From assembly GCA_030691805.1 (NCBI GenBank), contig JAUYDP010000011.1, forward strand, positions 1-10,828: 10,828 nucleotides of DNA. The letters are read 5' to 3'. Position 1 is the stretch's first letter. Each line of letters starts with the position of its first letter. Origin of the DNA: Dehalococcoidia bacterium. GTDB lineage: Bacteria; Chloroflexota; Dehalococcoidia; JAUYDP01. Below the pieces are notes generated by a model. The model saw only the letters and a list, made by a program, of their open reading frames with translations, had not been told where the DNA came from and did no database searches. The position numbers and the translations under genes are program-made. Shown piece by piece: positions 5,492 to 10,828 of this stretch.

Positions 5492-5521
5492 TTGCTCTGC
5501 CCTTTCCAACGGTGTTAGAAT
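5492..5521 (+). promoter_or_regulatory. Possible uvrA promoter
   Basis: TTGCTC (5492-5497), an 18-bp spacer and TAGAAT (5516-5521) make a modest promoter. A start near 5528 would leave a leader of about 28 nt with AAAGGAAGGG (5535-5544) before the ATG at 5557. It excludes the upstream GTG at 5512 as start. I saw no LexA-box-like dyad. Confidence 0.4.
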
Positions 5522-5556
5522 ATCTAGATACCACAAAGGAAGGGTGTAGCGGCTTT

Positions 5557-8502
5557 ATGCCTCTGGATCGCATCATTGTTAGAGGCGCGCGAGAGCACAA
5601 CCTCAAGAATATAGACGTAGAGATACCCCGTGACAAGCTGGTGGTCATCACCGGCCTTTCCGGCTCCGGTAAGTCCCCCCTGGCCTCCGACACCATTTAC
5701 GCCGAGGGCCAGCGCCGCTACGTGGAGTCCCTCTCCGCCTATGCCCGCCAGTTCCTGGGCCAGATGGAGAAGCCCGACGTGGACCACATCGAGGGCCTGT
5801 CGCCAGCCATTTCCATAGACCAGAAGGGCGTCTCTAAGAACCCCCGATCCACGGTGGGGACTATCACCGAGATATATGACTACCTGCGACTCCTCTACGC
5901 CCGCACCGGCCACCCCCACTGCCCCAATTGCGGGCGGCCAATAGCTCAGCAAACAGTCCAGCAGATCGTTGACTCCGTCCTGGCCTTGCCGGATGATACC
6001 CGCTACATGATCATGGCCCCCTTGGTACGCGACCGGAAGGGCGAGCACCAGTCTATCTTTGAGGACCTCCGAAAAGCCGGCTTCGTCCGAGTGCGGGTGG
6101 ACGGGCGCATATTTGACCTGTCCGAGGAATTCAGACTGGACAAGCAGAAGAAACATACCATCGAGGTGGTGGTTGACCGTCTGGTGATGCGCACACCTGA
6201 TGGTGATGGAAATGGGCACTCCCCCAACAGCCACCCAGAAGCGACTCGCATCGCTGACTCCGTTGAGACCGCCCTAAAGCTAGGGTCGGGGGTTGCGCTG
6301 GTTGCGCTGGCAGACGGCGAAGAGCAATTGTATTCAGAGCATTTCGCCTGCGTCCACTGCGGGATCAGCATCGGTGAGATCGCCCCCCGCTCCTTCAGCT
6401 TCAACAGCCCCCATGGGGCCTGCCCAACCTGCACCGGCCTGGGCACCAAGCTTGAAATTGACCCGGACCTGGTCATACCTAACAAGGGCCTCTCCATATC
6501 CGAAGGGGCCATCCTACCCTGGCAGCGTCTCAGCGCCACCAGCAGTTGGTACTACCATCTTCTTACCAAGCTGGCCCGCCGCCACGGGTTCTCCCTCGAT
6601 ACCCCTGTCAAGAAGTTGAGCCAAGAACAACTTGATCTGGTCTTTCACGGCGAGCGCCGGGGGGGTAGAAGCCAGACCGATAGCGGTTTCGAAGGGGTAA
6701 TAACGAACCTGGAAAGGCGGTTCCGGGAGACGGAATCGGAGTTCGTGAGGGGCGAGCTCGAGCGGTATATGTCCACCAAGCCGTGCCCCACCTGCAATGG
6801 GAAGCGCCTCAAGCCGGAGTCTCTGGCCGTTACCGTGGACGGCAGGAACATAGCCGAGGTGACCGCCAAGTCCGTCCTACAGACTCTGGCCTGGCTGGAC
6901 CGTCTGGCAGGCATGTCAACACCCGACGCATCCGCCCTTACCCACAGCCGCGGCTGGTCCAGCGAAGAGGAGGGCATCTCCTTCGGCCAGTTTTATGTCA
7001 ACCAGCAGGAATCCCCCCTCACCGGCCGTGAGTTGACCATTGCCCACCAGATACTCAAGGAAATCCGGGCCCGCCTGAGCTTTTTGATAGACGTTGGGCT
7101 GGACTATCTTACCCTCAACCGGCCGGCGGCAAGCCTGAGCGGCGGCGAGTCCCAGCGCATCCGCCTGGCTACCCAGATAGGCAGCGGATTGATGGGCGTC
7201 CTTTACATCTGCGATGAACCGTCGGTGGGCCTGCACGCTATTGACGAGATGCGCCTTATCCGGACCTTGAAGCGACTGCGGGACCTGGGTAACACCATCC
7301 TGGTGGTCGAGCATGATGAGGCTATGATGCGAGCGGCAGACTGGATCGTAGACCTGGGTCCCGGAGCCGGGGAGCACGGTGGGTACGTAGTAGCCGCTGG
7401 ACCCATCGAGGAGATAATAGCCTGTCCCCAATCCATCACCGGCCAGTATCTGAGCGGCGCGAAATATATCCCCGTTCCTGCCATACGACGCCCTGGTAAC
7501 GGCAAGACCCTTATGGTCAAGGGCGCCAGAGAGAACAACCTCAAGAATATAGATGTCGGCATCCCCCTTGGGATGCTGGTATGCGTAACCGGCGTCTCCG
7601 GCAGCGGCAAGAGCACGCTGGTAGACGATATCATCCACAGGCGTCTGGCCCAGGCATTCTACCAGGCCCGCGAAAAGCCGGGGGTCCACGAAGCGCTCCT
7701 GGGCTGGGAGAACCTGGACAAGGTGGTCAACGTAGACCAGGCGCCCATCGGACGGACCCCACGTAGCAACCCAGCCACCTATACGGGAACGTTCACGCCA
7801 ATTCGTGAGCTATTCTCCACGGTGCCCGAGGCCCGTGTGAGAGGATACCTTCCGGGCCGCTTCTCCTTCAACGTCAAGGGAGGCCGCTGCGAGGCCTGTC
7901 ACGGCGAGGGGTACGTCCAAATCGAGATGCACTTTCTGCCCGACATAACCGTCTCTTGCGAGGTCTGCAAGGGCCAGCGATATAATAGGGAGGCCCTGGA
8001 GATATACTTCAAGGGGGAAAACATCGCCCAGGTGCTGGATATGACCGTGGAGGAGGCCCTGGAATTCTTCCAGAACTTCCCATCCATCCGCCAGAAGCTC
8101 CAGACCCTGTTCGACGTGGGCTTGGGTTACATCCGGCTGGGCCAGCCGGCCACCACTCTCAGCGGAGGCGAGGCCCAGCGGGTAAAGCTGGCAACCGAGC
8201 TATCTCGCCGGGGCACAGGGCGCACCCTCTACATCCTGGACGAGCCAACCACCGGCCTCGCTTTCGAGGATGCCAAGGCGCTTCTCGGCGTCCTCCAGCG
8301 CCTGGTGGAAGCGGGCAACACGGTCCTGCTGATCGAACACCACCTGGACCTGATCAAGAACGCCGATTGGATAATAGACCTGGGGCCCGTTGGCGGCGAC
8401 GACGGCGGCTACATTGTAGCTGAGGGTACCCCAGAGCAGATCGCCCAGGTGGAGCGCTCTTTTACAGGGCGTTTTCTGCGGCAGGTGCTGGCTCGTAATT
8501 AG
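5557..8502 (+). CDS. uvrA: Excinuclease ABC subunit A, UvrA
   Basis: The damage-recognition ATPase of nucleotide excision repair; it loads UvrB onto lesions. At 981 residues it is slightly longer than the usual 940 or so. Two ABC modules are complete. NBD1 has Walker A GLSGSGKS (33-40), signature LSGGESQR (from 527) and Walker B with DEP (553-555). NBD2 has Walker A GVSGSGKST (from 679), signature LSGGEAQR (from 868) and LDEPTTG (894-900). The UvrB-binding domain is present, so this is the UvrA1 type. Zinc sites are C265/C268/C289/C292 and C778/C781/C801/C804. An extra linker of about 35 residues precedes LTGRELTIAHQILKEI. Odd substitutions at usually near-invariant places are P41 after the Walker A serine, S44 for Phe, C552 in Walker B, A902 for His in TTGLHF and H929 for Asn in EHN. 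ATG 5557 is preferred to GTG 5512 because homology begins at PLDRIIVRGAREHN and AAAGGAAGGG precedes it. Confidence 0.95.
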   Translation: MPLDRIIVRGAREHNLKNIDVEIPRDKLVVITGLSGSGKSPLASDTIYAEGQRRYVESLSAYARQFLGQMEKPDVDHIEGLSPAISIDQKGVSKNPRSTVGTITEIYDYLRLLYARTGHPHCPNCGRPIAQQTVQQIVDSVLALPDDTRYMIMAPLVRDRKGEHQSIFEDLRKAGFVRVRVDGRIFDLSEEFRLDKQKKHTIEVVVDRLVMRTPDGDGNGHSPNSHPEATRIADSVETALKLGSGVALVALADGEEQLYSEHFACVHCGISIGEIAPRSFSFNSPHGACPTCTGLGTKLEIDPDLVIPNKGLSISEGAILPWQRLSATSSWYYHLLTKLARRHGFSLDTPVKKLSQEQLDLVFHGERRGGRSQTDSGFEGVITNLERRFRETESEFVRGELERYMSTKPCPTCNGKRLKPESLAVTVDGRNIAEVTAKSVLQTLAWLDRLAGMSTPDASALTHSRGWSSEEEGISFGQFYVNQQESPLTGRELTIAHQILKEIRARLSFLIDVGLDYLTLNRPAASLSGGESQRIRLATQIGSGLMGVLYICDEPSVGLHAIDEMRLIRTLKRLRDLGNTILVVEHDEAMMRAADWIVDLGPGAGEHGGYVVAAGPIEEIIACPQSITGQYLSGAKYIPVPAIRRPGNGKTLMVKGARENNLKNIDVGIPLGMLVCVTGVSGSGKSTLVDDIIHRRLAQAFYQAREKPGVHEALLGWENLDKVVNVDQAPIGRTPRSNPATYTGTFTPIRELFSTVPEARVRGYLPGRFSFNVKGGRCEACHGEGYVQIEMHFLPDITVSCEVCKGQRYNREALEIYFKGENIAQVLDMTVEEALEFFQNFPSIRQKLQTLFDVGLGYIRLGQPATTLSGGEAQRVKLATELSRRGTGRTLYILDEPTTGLAFEDAKALLGVLQRLVEAGNTVLLIEHHLDLIKNADWIIDLGPVGGDDGGYIVAEGTPEQIAQVERSFTGRFLRQVLARN

Positions 8503-8622
8503 GTTGCCAACCCGCTCGATCTGGCTATGACCACAGAGGGCGTAACCGCACGTGCTGACACGCGATTAAGCCACCGGCCCGCTCTGTATAAATAAGTCAA
8601 CCGTGGGCGTAACCAAACGTAG
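8503..8622. other. Spacer after uvrA with a short direct repeat
   Basis: No gene is seen. GGGCGTAACCGCACGT (8538-8553) recurs as GGGCGTAACCAAACGT (8605-8620), 14 of 16 identical. ACAGAG (8533-8538) could pair with CTCTGT (8582-8587) over a long loop. No convincing intrinsic terminator for uvrA is visible. Confidence 0.4.
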
Positions 8623-8789
8623 CGGCGGACGGCCCGTGCCTGTTGAAAAACCCATCAATGGGCCAGTCACGCGGGATCTGTAGTGGCGAGGCATGCCTCG
8701 CTACTACGTGAGCGACGCCTGCTCGGCCACGGTAGGGAAGACAACTCCGTACTTTATCAAGTTTATCAACGGGCTCGCCCTGTCCGCCA
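8623..8789. repeat. MITE/REP-like 167-bp element, copy 1
   Basis: It aligns without gaps to 9434-9600; the inner 149 bp (8641-8789) differ at only five positions (8654, 8744, 8762, 8768, 8781), while the left 18 bp are more diverged. The ends form imperfect inverted repeats: CGGCGGACGG at the left and CTGTCCGCCA at the right. A GTAG lies just outside the left end (8619-8622). The centre (8680-8707) is a 28-bp palindrome starting GTAGTGGCGAGGC and ending GCTACTAC, with one mispair. No coding capacity. Confidence 0.8.
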
Positions 8790-8812
8790 TTGGGCGGGGT
8801 GGCGGGGTAAAG

Positions 8813-9274
8813 TCACCCCAGTATCGGAAGCGCCATAGCAGACCAGGGCCACTCTGCTGGATCGCCCACTAACCCCTTCCGCACCGGATTCGCCAGAATA
8901 TACTGGCAAATGACTGATAAATCCTCTTCCCGACGGGCAATATGGTCGAAATAGCTCCGTTGCCAAAGCGCTCCCTGGTAGCCCGACCTCCACGCCATAC
9001 GGGTAGTATAGCTCTTAAACCCCTGGACCAGGCTTGGAAGACTTCCCTTTCCAGAAACTGGCGAGAGCGCCAGATGGAGATGATCGGGCATTCAGCAATA
9101 GGTGTAGAGGCGCCAGTGGTTCTCTCTGGCCCGGAAAAGTAAGGCTTCGACAACCATGCTAGCTAGGGTGGGGTCGGCGAAGGGCTGAGGCAAGTGGCGG
9201 GCGCAGAGAGTTATGGAATACACGTAGTTGGGGTCAGAATAATCGAACCCTTGAAGGCGGAGAGGCTTCCTCCG
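8813..9274 (-). pseudogene. REP-associated tyrosine transposase (RAYT, IS200-like Y1 HUH), disrupted
   Basis: The minus-strand frame from 9274 reads RRKPLRLQGFDYSDPNYVYS, then the N-terminal fold, then YTYC, an in-frame TGA (9094-9092), and immediately ATG with MPDHLHLALS. RR(K/S)xRLxGYDYS at the start, the HLH of the HUH metal site, Tyr in FKSYTTR as nucleophile, and NPVRKGLVGDPAEWPWS near the end are all RAYT hallmarks. The frame has a second problem: a TAG (9277-9275) precedes it and no ATG is available, so the start is lost. The C-terminal 92 residues (8813-9091) remain open and retain HUH and Tyr but lack the first strand. RAYTs mobilise GTAG-footed REP palindromes; two 167-bp elements with such palindromes flank it. 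It is probably inactive, unless the TGA is a sequencing error or translation restarts at the TGA-ATG junction. Confidence 0.8.
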
Positions 9275-9321
9275 CTAACCGGGGTCTGGACGATGTCTGG
9301 GCGTTTGGCAATCCATCGCTC

Positions 9322-9369
9322 ATGCCTTCGGAGCACTATGGCGGACAGGGCCGTCCGCCACTACGCGAG
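9322..9369. repeat. Collapsed copy of the repeat unit
   Basis: Bases 9322-9351 match 9417-9446 (29 of 30), the left flank and left end of copy 2. Bases 9352-9369 match 9592-9609 exactly, its right end and flank. The intervening 145 bp or so are absent, leaving the hairpin TGGCGGAC (9339-9346), six bases, GTCCGCCA (9353-9360), followed by CTAC, the complement of GTAG. Confidence 0.7.
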
Positions 9370-9433
9370 CCAGCCGGGGATCGGTCGACCGCCGGGAGAT
9401 TCGTTACTCAACAGTTATGCTTTCGGAGCACTA

Positions 9434-9600
9434 TGGCGGACAGGGCGAGCTTGTTGAAAAACCCGTCAATGGGCCAGTCACGCGGGATCTGTAGTGGCGA
9501 GGCATGCCTCGCTACTACGTGAGCGACGCCTGCTCGGCCACGGTAGGGAAGACAGCTCCGTACTTTATCAAGCTTATCTACGGGCTCGCCCCGTCCGCCA
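9434..9600. repeat. MITE/REP-like 167-bp element, copy 2
   Basis: The terminal inverted repeats are well preserved: TGGCGGACAGGGCGAGC (9434-9450) against GCTCGCCCCGTCCGCCA (9584-9600), 16 of 17 paired. The centre holds the 28-bp palindrome at 9491-9518. CTAC (9601-9604) follows the right end. Together with copy 1 it brackets the RAYT remnant in direct orientation at an offset of 811 bp. No coding capacity. Confidence 0.8.
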
Positions 9601-9661
9601 CTACGCGAGACACATCCCCCCTCTATGAAATGCCCAAGCCTTCATGAGCTTTCTCCGGGCA

Positions 9662-9906
9662 TTACGCCGCCACGCGCACCTTCGCTAGCTGGGGCGATAC
9701 TACCTCGGTGGGAACCGGCTCGCCTCTGCGCTAACAATACGCAAGTAGAGCTCTATAGCATCCCGGATGTTCTCCAAGGCCTCCTCCATGGTATCTCCCT
9801 CGCTAATGCACCCTGGGAGCGCCGGGACCGTGACTGTGTAGCCCATCCCATCGTCGTCAGGCTCCTATATCACCGTGTACTCTAGCTGCTTCGTGGCTGT
9901 ATCCAC
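9662..9906 (-). pseudogene. hicB: HicB-family antitoxin gene, doubly disrupted
   Basis: Minus-strand translation gives QLEYTVI, an in-frame TAG (9867-9865), EPDDDGMGYTVTVPALPGC, then ISEGDTMEEALENIRDAIEL, the characteristic partial RNase-H-like HicB domain. After AIELYLRIVSAE the frame shifts by one base (about 9723-9725, GAGGCGAG where GAGGGCGAG would restore it). It then continues as GEPVPTEVVSPQLAKVRVAA and a TAA at 9664-9662, the usual HicB C-terminus. One nonsense substitution and one single-base deletion therefore break a formerly full-length protein of about 80 residues. A GTG at 9906 could be the old start. HicB proteins neutralise the HicA mRNA interferase, but no hicA is visible on either side. 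The gene may be an orphan HicB-like regulator that has decayed. Confidence 0.8.
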
Positions 9907-9920
9907 GCCACGTTGCAGCT

Positions 9921-10496
9921 TCAGTTATTGAGTGCGCCTTGCCGTATCCAGTCGGAGATTTTGCGCAGGGAGTCTTCGGGGAGACGGTGCTCGGAGCGTG
10001 GTTGCCCCACCGCGGGGTCCCCACGTAATTTGCGCACCAGGAGACTGGTATCCGGACTGGTCCTGATTACCAGCGGACCGCCCTGGCCCCCTTTCATCCA
10101 GGAATCATAGTCCTTCAACGAGAGCCCCCCTAAGCTCTGGTCAACATGGCAGGATGCACACTGCTGCTTTAGGATCGGGAGGACGTCCTTGCTAAAGCTG
10201 ACGATAATCCCCGCCGGAGCAGGTGTGGACTTTCCAGGGGGCTGGATCATAGTTATGGGGGCGCCCACAGCGGGTTTATCCGGTGTTACGAGCAAAGATG
10301 GCTGATAAGGGGCTGTGCCCGATCCTGCGATTAGTGTAGATGACAGCGGCGGGGCAACCCCACCTGGTTTGGATGTCGGTGAGACTGGAGCATTAATCCC
10401 CGCAGAAGGGCCGGCGCCTCCACAAGCAGCCAGCAATAGTGCGCCTGCTAGGAACATGAATAAGGTAATAGTTCGGGAGTAAGTATGCCAGTACAT
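9921..10496 (-). CDS. Lipoprotein with a single c-type haem-binding domain
   Basis: A 191-residue exported lipoprotein. Residues 8-24 form a hydrophobic signal peptide ending in the lipobox LLAAC, so C25 would be lipidated. Residues 26-95 are a Pro/Ser/Thr/Gly-rich tether. The C-terminal domain (about 98-188) begins VSFSKDVLPILKQQCASCH with a covalent haem site C113-x2-C116-H117. It continues with LSLKDYDSWMKGG and ends RKISDWIRQGA, the layout of the small cytochrome domain seen in planctomycete-type cytochromes and many environmental bacteria. Those proteins usually have HRMP supplying the distal Met; here HRLP (170-173) has Leu. It likely carries electrons outside the membrane. The ATG at 10496 starts the signal peptide directly; no Shine-Dalgarno is visible and the predicted leader is only about five bases. 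Confidence 0.8.
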   Translation of the reverse strand: MYWHTYSRTITLFMFLAGALLLAACGGAGPSAGINAPVSPTSKPGGVAPPLSSTLIAGSGTAPYQPSLLVTPDKPAVGAPITMIQPPGKSTPAPAGIIVSFSKDVLPILKQQCASCHVDQSLGGLSLKDYDSWMKGGQGGPLVIRTSPDTSLLVRKLRGDPAVGQPRSEHRLPEDSLRKISDWIRQGALNN

Positions 10497-10507
10497 ATGC
10501 TAACGAG

Positions 10508-10536
10508 AATTTAACACTTGCCCATACCTGTGTCAA
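10508..10536 (-). promoter_or_regulatory. Promoter of the cytochrome lipoprotein gene
   Basis: Minus-strand TTGACA (10536-10531), exactly 17 bp, then TAAATT (10513-10508). Transcription should begin near 10501, about five bases before the ATG at 10496. Confidence 0.65.
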
Positions 10537-10628
10537 GGGGGAGCGACAGGGGGCAGCGACAGGGGGGGCATGCCGGGGGCATAGCATTACAGGGCATTAC
10601 AATTCAACTGGCAGTCGGCGTTGTGACC
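10537..10628. repeat. Spacer with short imperfect tandem duplications
   Basis: AGCGACAGGGGG occurs at 10542-10553 and 10555-10566, GGGGGCAT at 10564-10571 and again from 10575, and GCATTACA at 10584-10591 and 10594-10601. No convincing gene is seen; an 83-codon open frame at 10518-10769 has no ribosome site or recognisable domain. Confidence 0.45.
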
Positions 10629-10726
10629 AGAGCGTTGAAAGACGCCCGTTTTCGTTTGATAGGCGGGCTTTTCCAGGCTCGCCGGAGAGGCTGGCAAGCA
10701 CCTCCTATCCGATTATTAAACGCTCT
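10629..10726 (+). ncRNA. Possible structured RNA or inverted repeat, function unknown
   Basis: AGAGCGTT (10629-10636) and AACGCTCT (10719-10726) can close a 98-nt region. Inside are two smaller hairpins: GCCCG with CGGGC around 10643-10669, and CCAG/CTGG plus CTC/GAG around 10673-10694. No known RNA family is recognised and no convincing promoter lies in front. It precedes the promoter at 10738, so it would not be in that gene's leader. Chance pairing is possible. Confidence 0.2.
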
Positions 10727-10737
10727 CGTAAACCTGC

Positions 10738-10767
10738 GTGACAGACCAGGAGAACGGATGGTACAAT
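10738..10767 (+). promoter_or_regulatory. Promoter of the gene starting at 10821
   Basis: GTGACA (10738-10743), an 18-bp spacer and TACAAT (10762-10767) match consensus at 5/6 positions each. The expected leader is about 47 nt. Confidence 0.5.
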
Positions 10768-10820
10768 GACTCAAAGCGCGTTAAGACCTCGTTTGTCCTA
10801 TGGTTGCTGAAAGGAGTCAA

Positions 10821-10828
10821 ATGCCCAC
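10821..10828 (+). CDS. Start of a gene that leaves the window
   Basis: The ATG at 10821 follows AAAGGAG (10810-10816) by four bases and lies about 50 bases past a promoter-like element. Only MP can be read, so nothing can be said about the product. A 14-codon ORF (10766-10810) ends just before this ribosome site and could be a leader peptide or chance. Confidence 0.45.

Noticed and set aside
5512..5556. GTG at 5512 as the uvrA start
   Set aside because: The extra 15 residues have no UvrA similarity, no ribosome site precedes the GTG, and the likely -10 overlaps these codons.
5524..6234. Long minus-strand ORF opposite uvrA, and similar ones at 6003-6539 and 6916-7689
   Set aside because: All lie opposite strongly conserved UvrA codons, show no domain and no ribosome site; they are shadows of GC-rich coding sequence.
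9322..9446. Repeats at 9322-9351 and 9417-9446 as a possible CRISPR array
   Set aside because: Only two units with one unequal spacer; they are the left end and flank of the inverted-repeat element, and there are no cas genes.
9625..9885. 86-codon plus-strand ORF over the hicB region
   Set aside because: It is antisense to the clear HicB signature on the minus strand and shows no domain of its own.
10518..10769. 83-codon plus-strand ORF in the last spacer
   Set aside because: No ribosome site, no recognisable domain, and it crosses the tandem duplications and the promoter of the next gene.

Overview
The window looks like a chromosomal segment of an uncultured, fairly GC-rich bacterium. The style of several proteins (a long UvrA with an extra linker, a clan GH-A glycosidase ending the first region, an ArsM/MarR pair) and the GC-rich dispersed hairpins resemble environmental Chloroflexota (Dehalococcoidia-like) genomes. 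That assignment is an impression from family resemblance, not a demonstrated result. No large coherent operon or defence island is present. The window is a set of short transcription units separated by repeat-rich spacers, and its right third is decaying.

Layout. 2-700 (+): C-terminal part of a clan GH-A glycoside hydrolase. 708-823: short palindromic repeats. 866-980: tRNA-Pro(TGG) with its own consensus promoter. 1055-2515 (+): a membrane diguanylate cyclase followed 24 bp later by a small flavoprotein with an iron-sulfur-type cysteine cluster. 2516-2805: spacer with a bipartite double hairpin and a terminator-like dyad between convergent genes. 2806-3495 (-): a second flavodoxin-fold reductase with a consensus promoter. 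3570-3821: two related GC-rich dyads, a TGnTATAAT promoter and a 31-codon ORF resembling the first strand of DJ-1/PfpI proteins. 3903-5335 (-): an arsenic unit, a MarR-type regulator carrying two vicinal cysteine pairs followed by the arsenite methyltransferase ArsM. A shared 14-bp dyad lies at both upstream regions. 5557-8502 (+): UvrA, the largest gene. 8623-9906: a degraded REP-associated tyrosine transposase (RAYT) flanked by two copies of a 167-bp element with terminal inverted repeats, then a doubly broken hicB antitoxin gene. 9921-10496 (-): a lipoprotein with a single c-type haem site. 10497-10828: a spacer with imperfect tandem duplications, a possible structured RNA, and a promoter plus Shine-Dalgarno leading to a gene that starts at 10821 and leaves the window.

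The most useful hypotheses are: (1) a thiol-based, MarR-type arsenic switch controlling arsM, with the operator dyad placed on the -10 of an apparently leaderless regulator transcript; (2) a RAYT/GTAG-footed repeat family with full-length and collapsed copies around its dying transposase gene; (3) a UvrA with substitutions at several normally near-invariant ATPase positions. All functional claims rest on motif recognition by eye; no database search was run.
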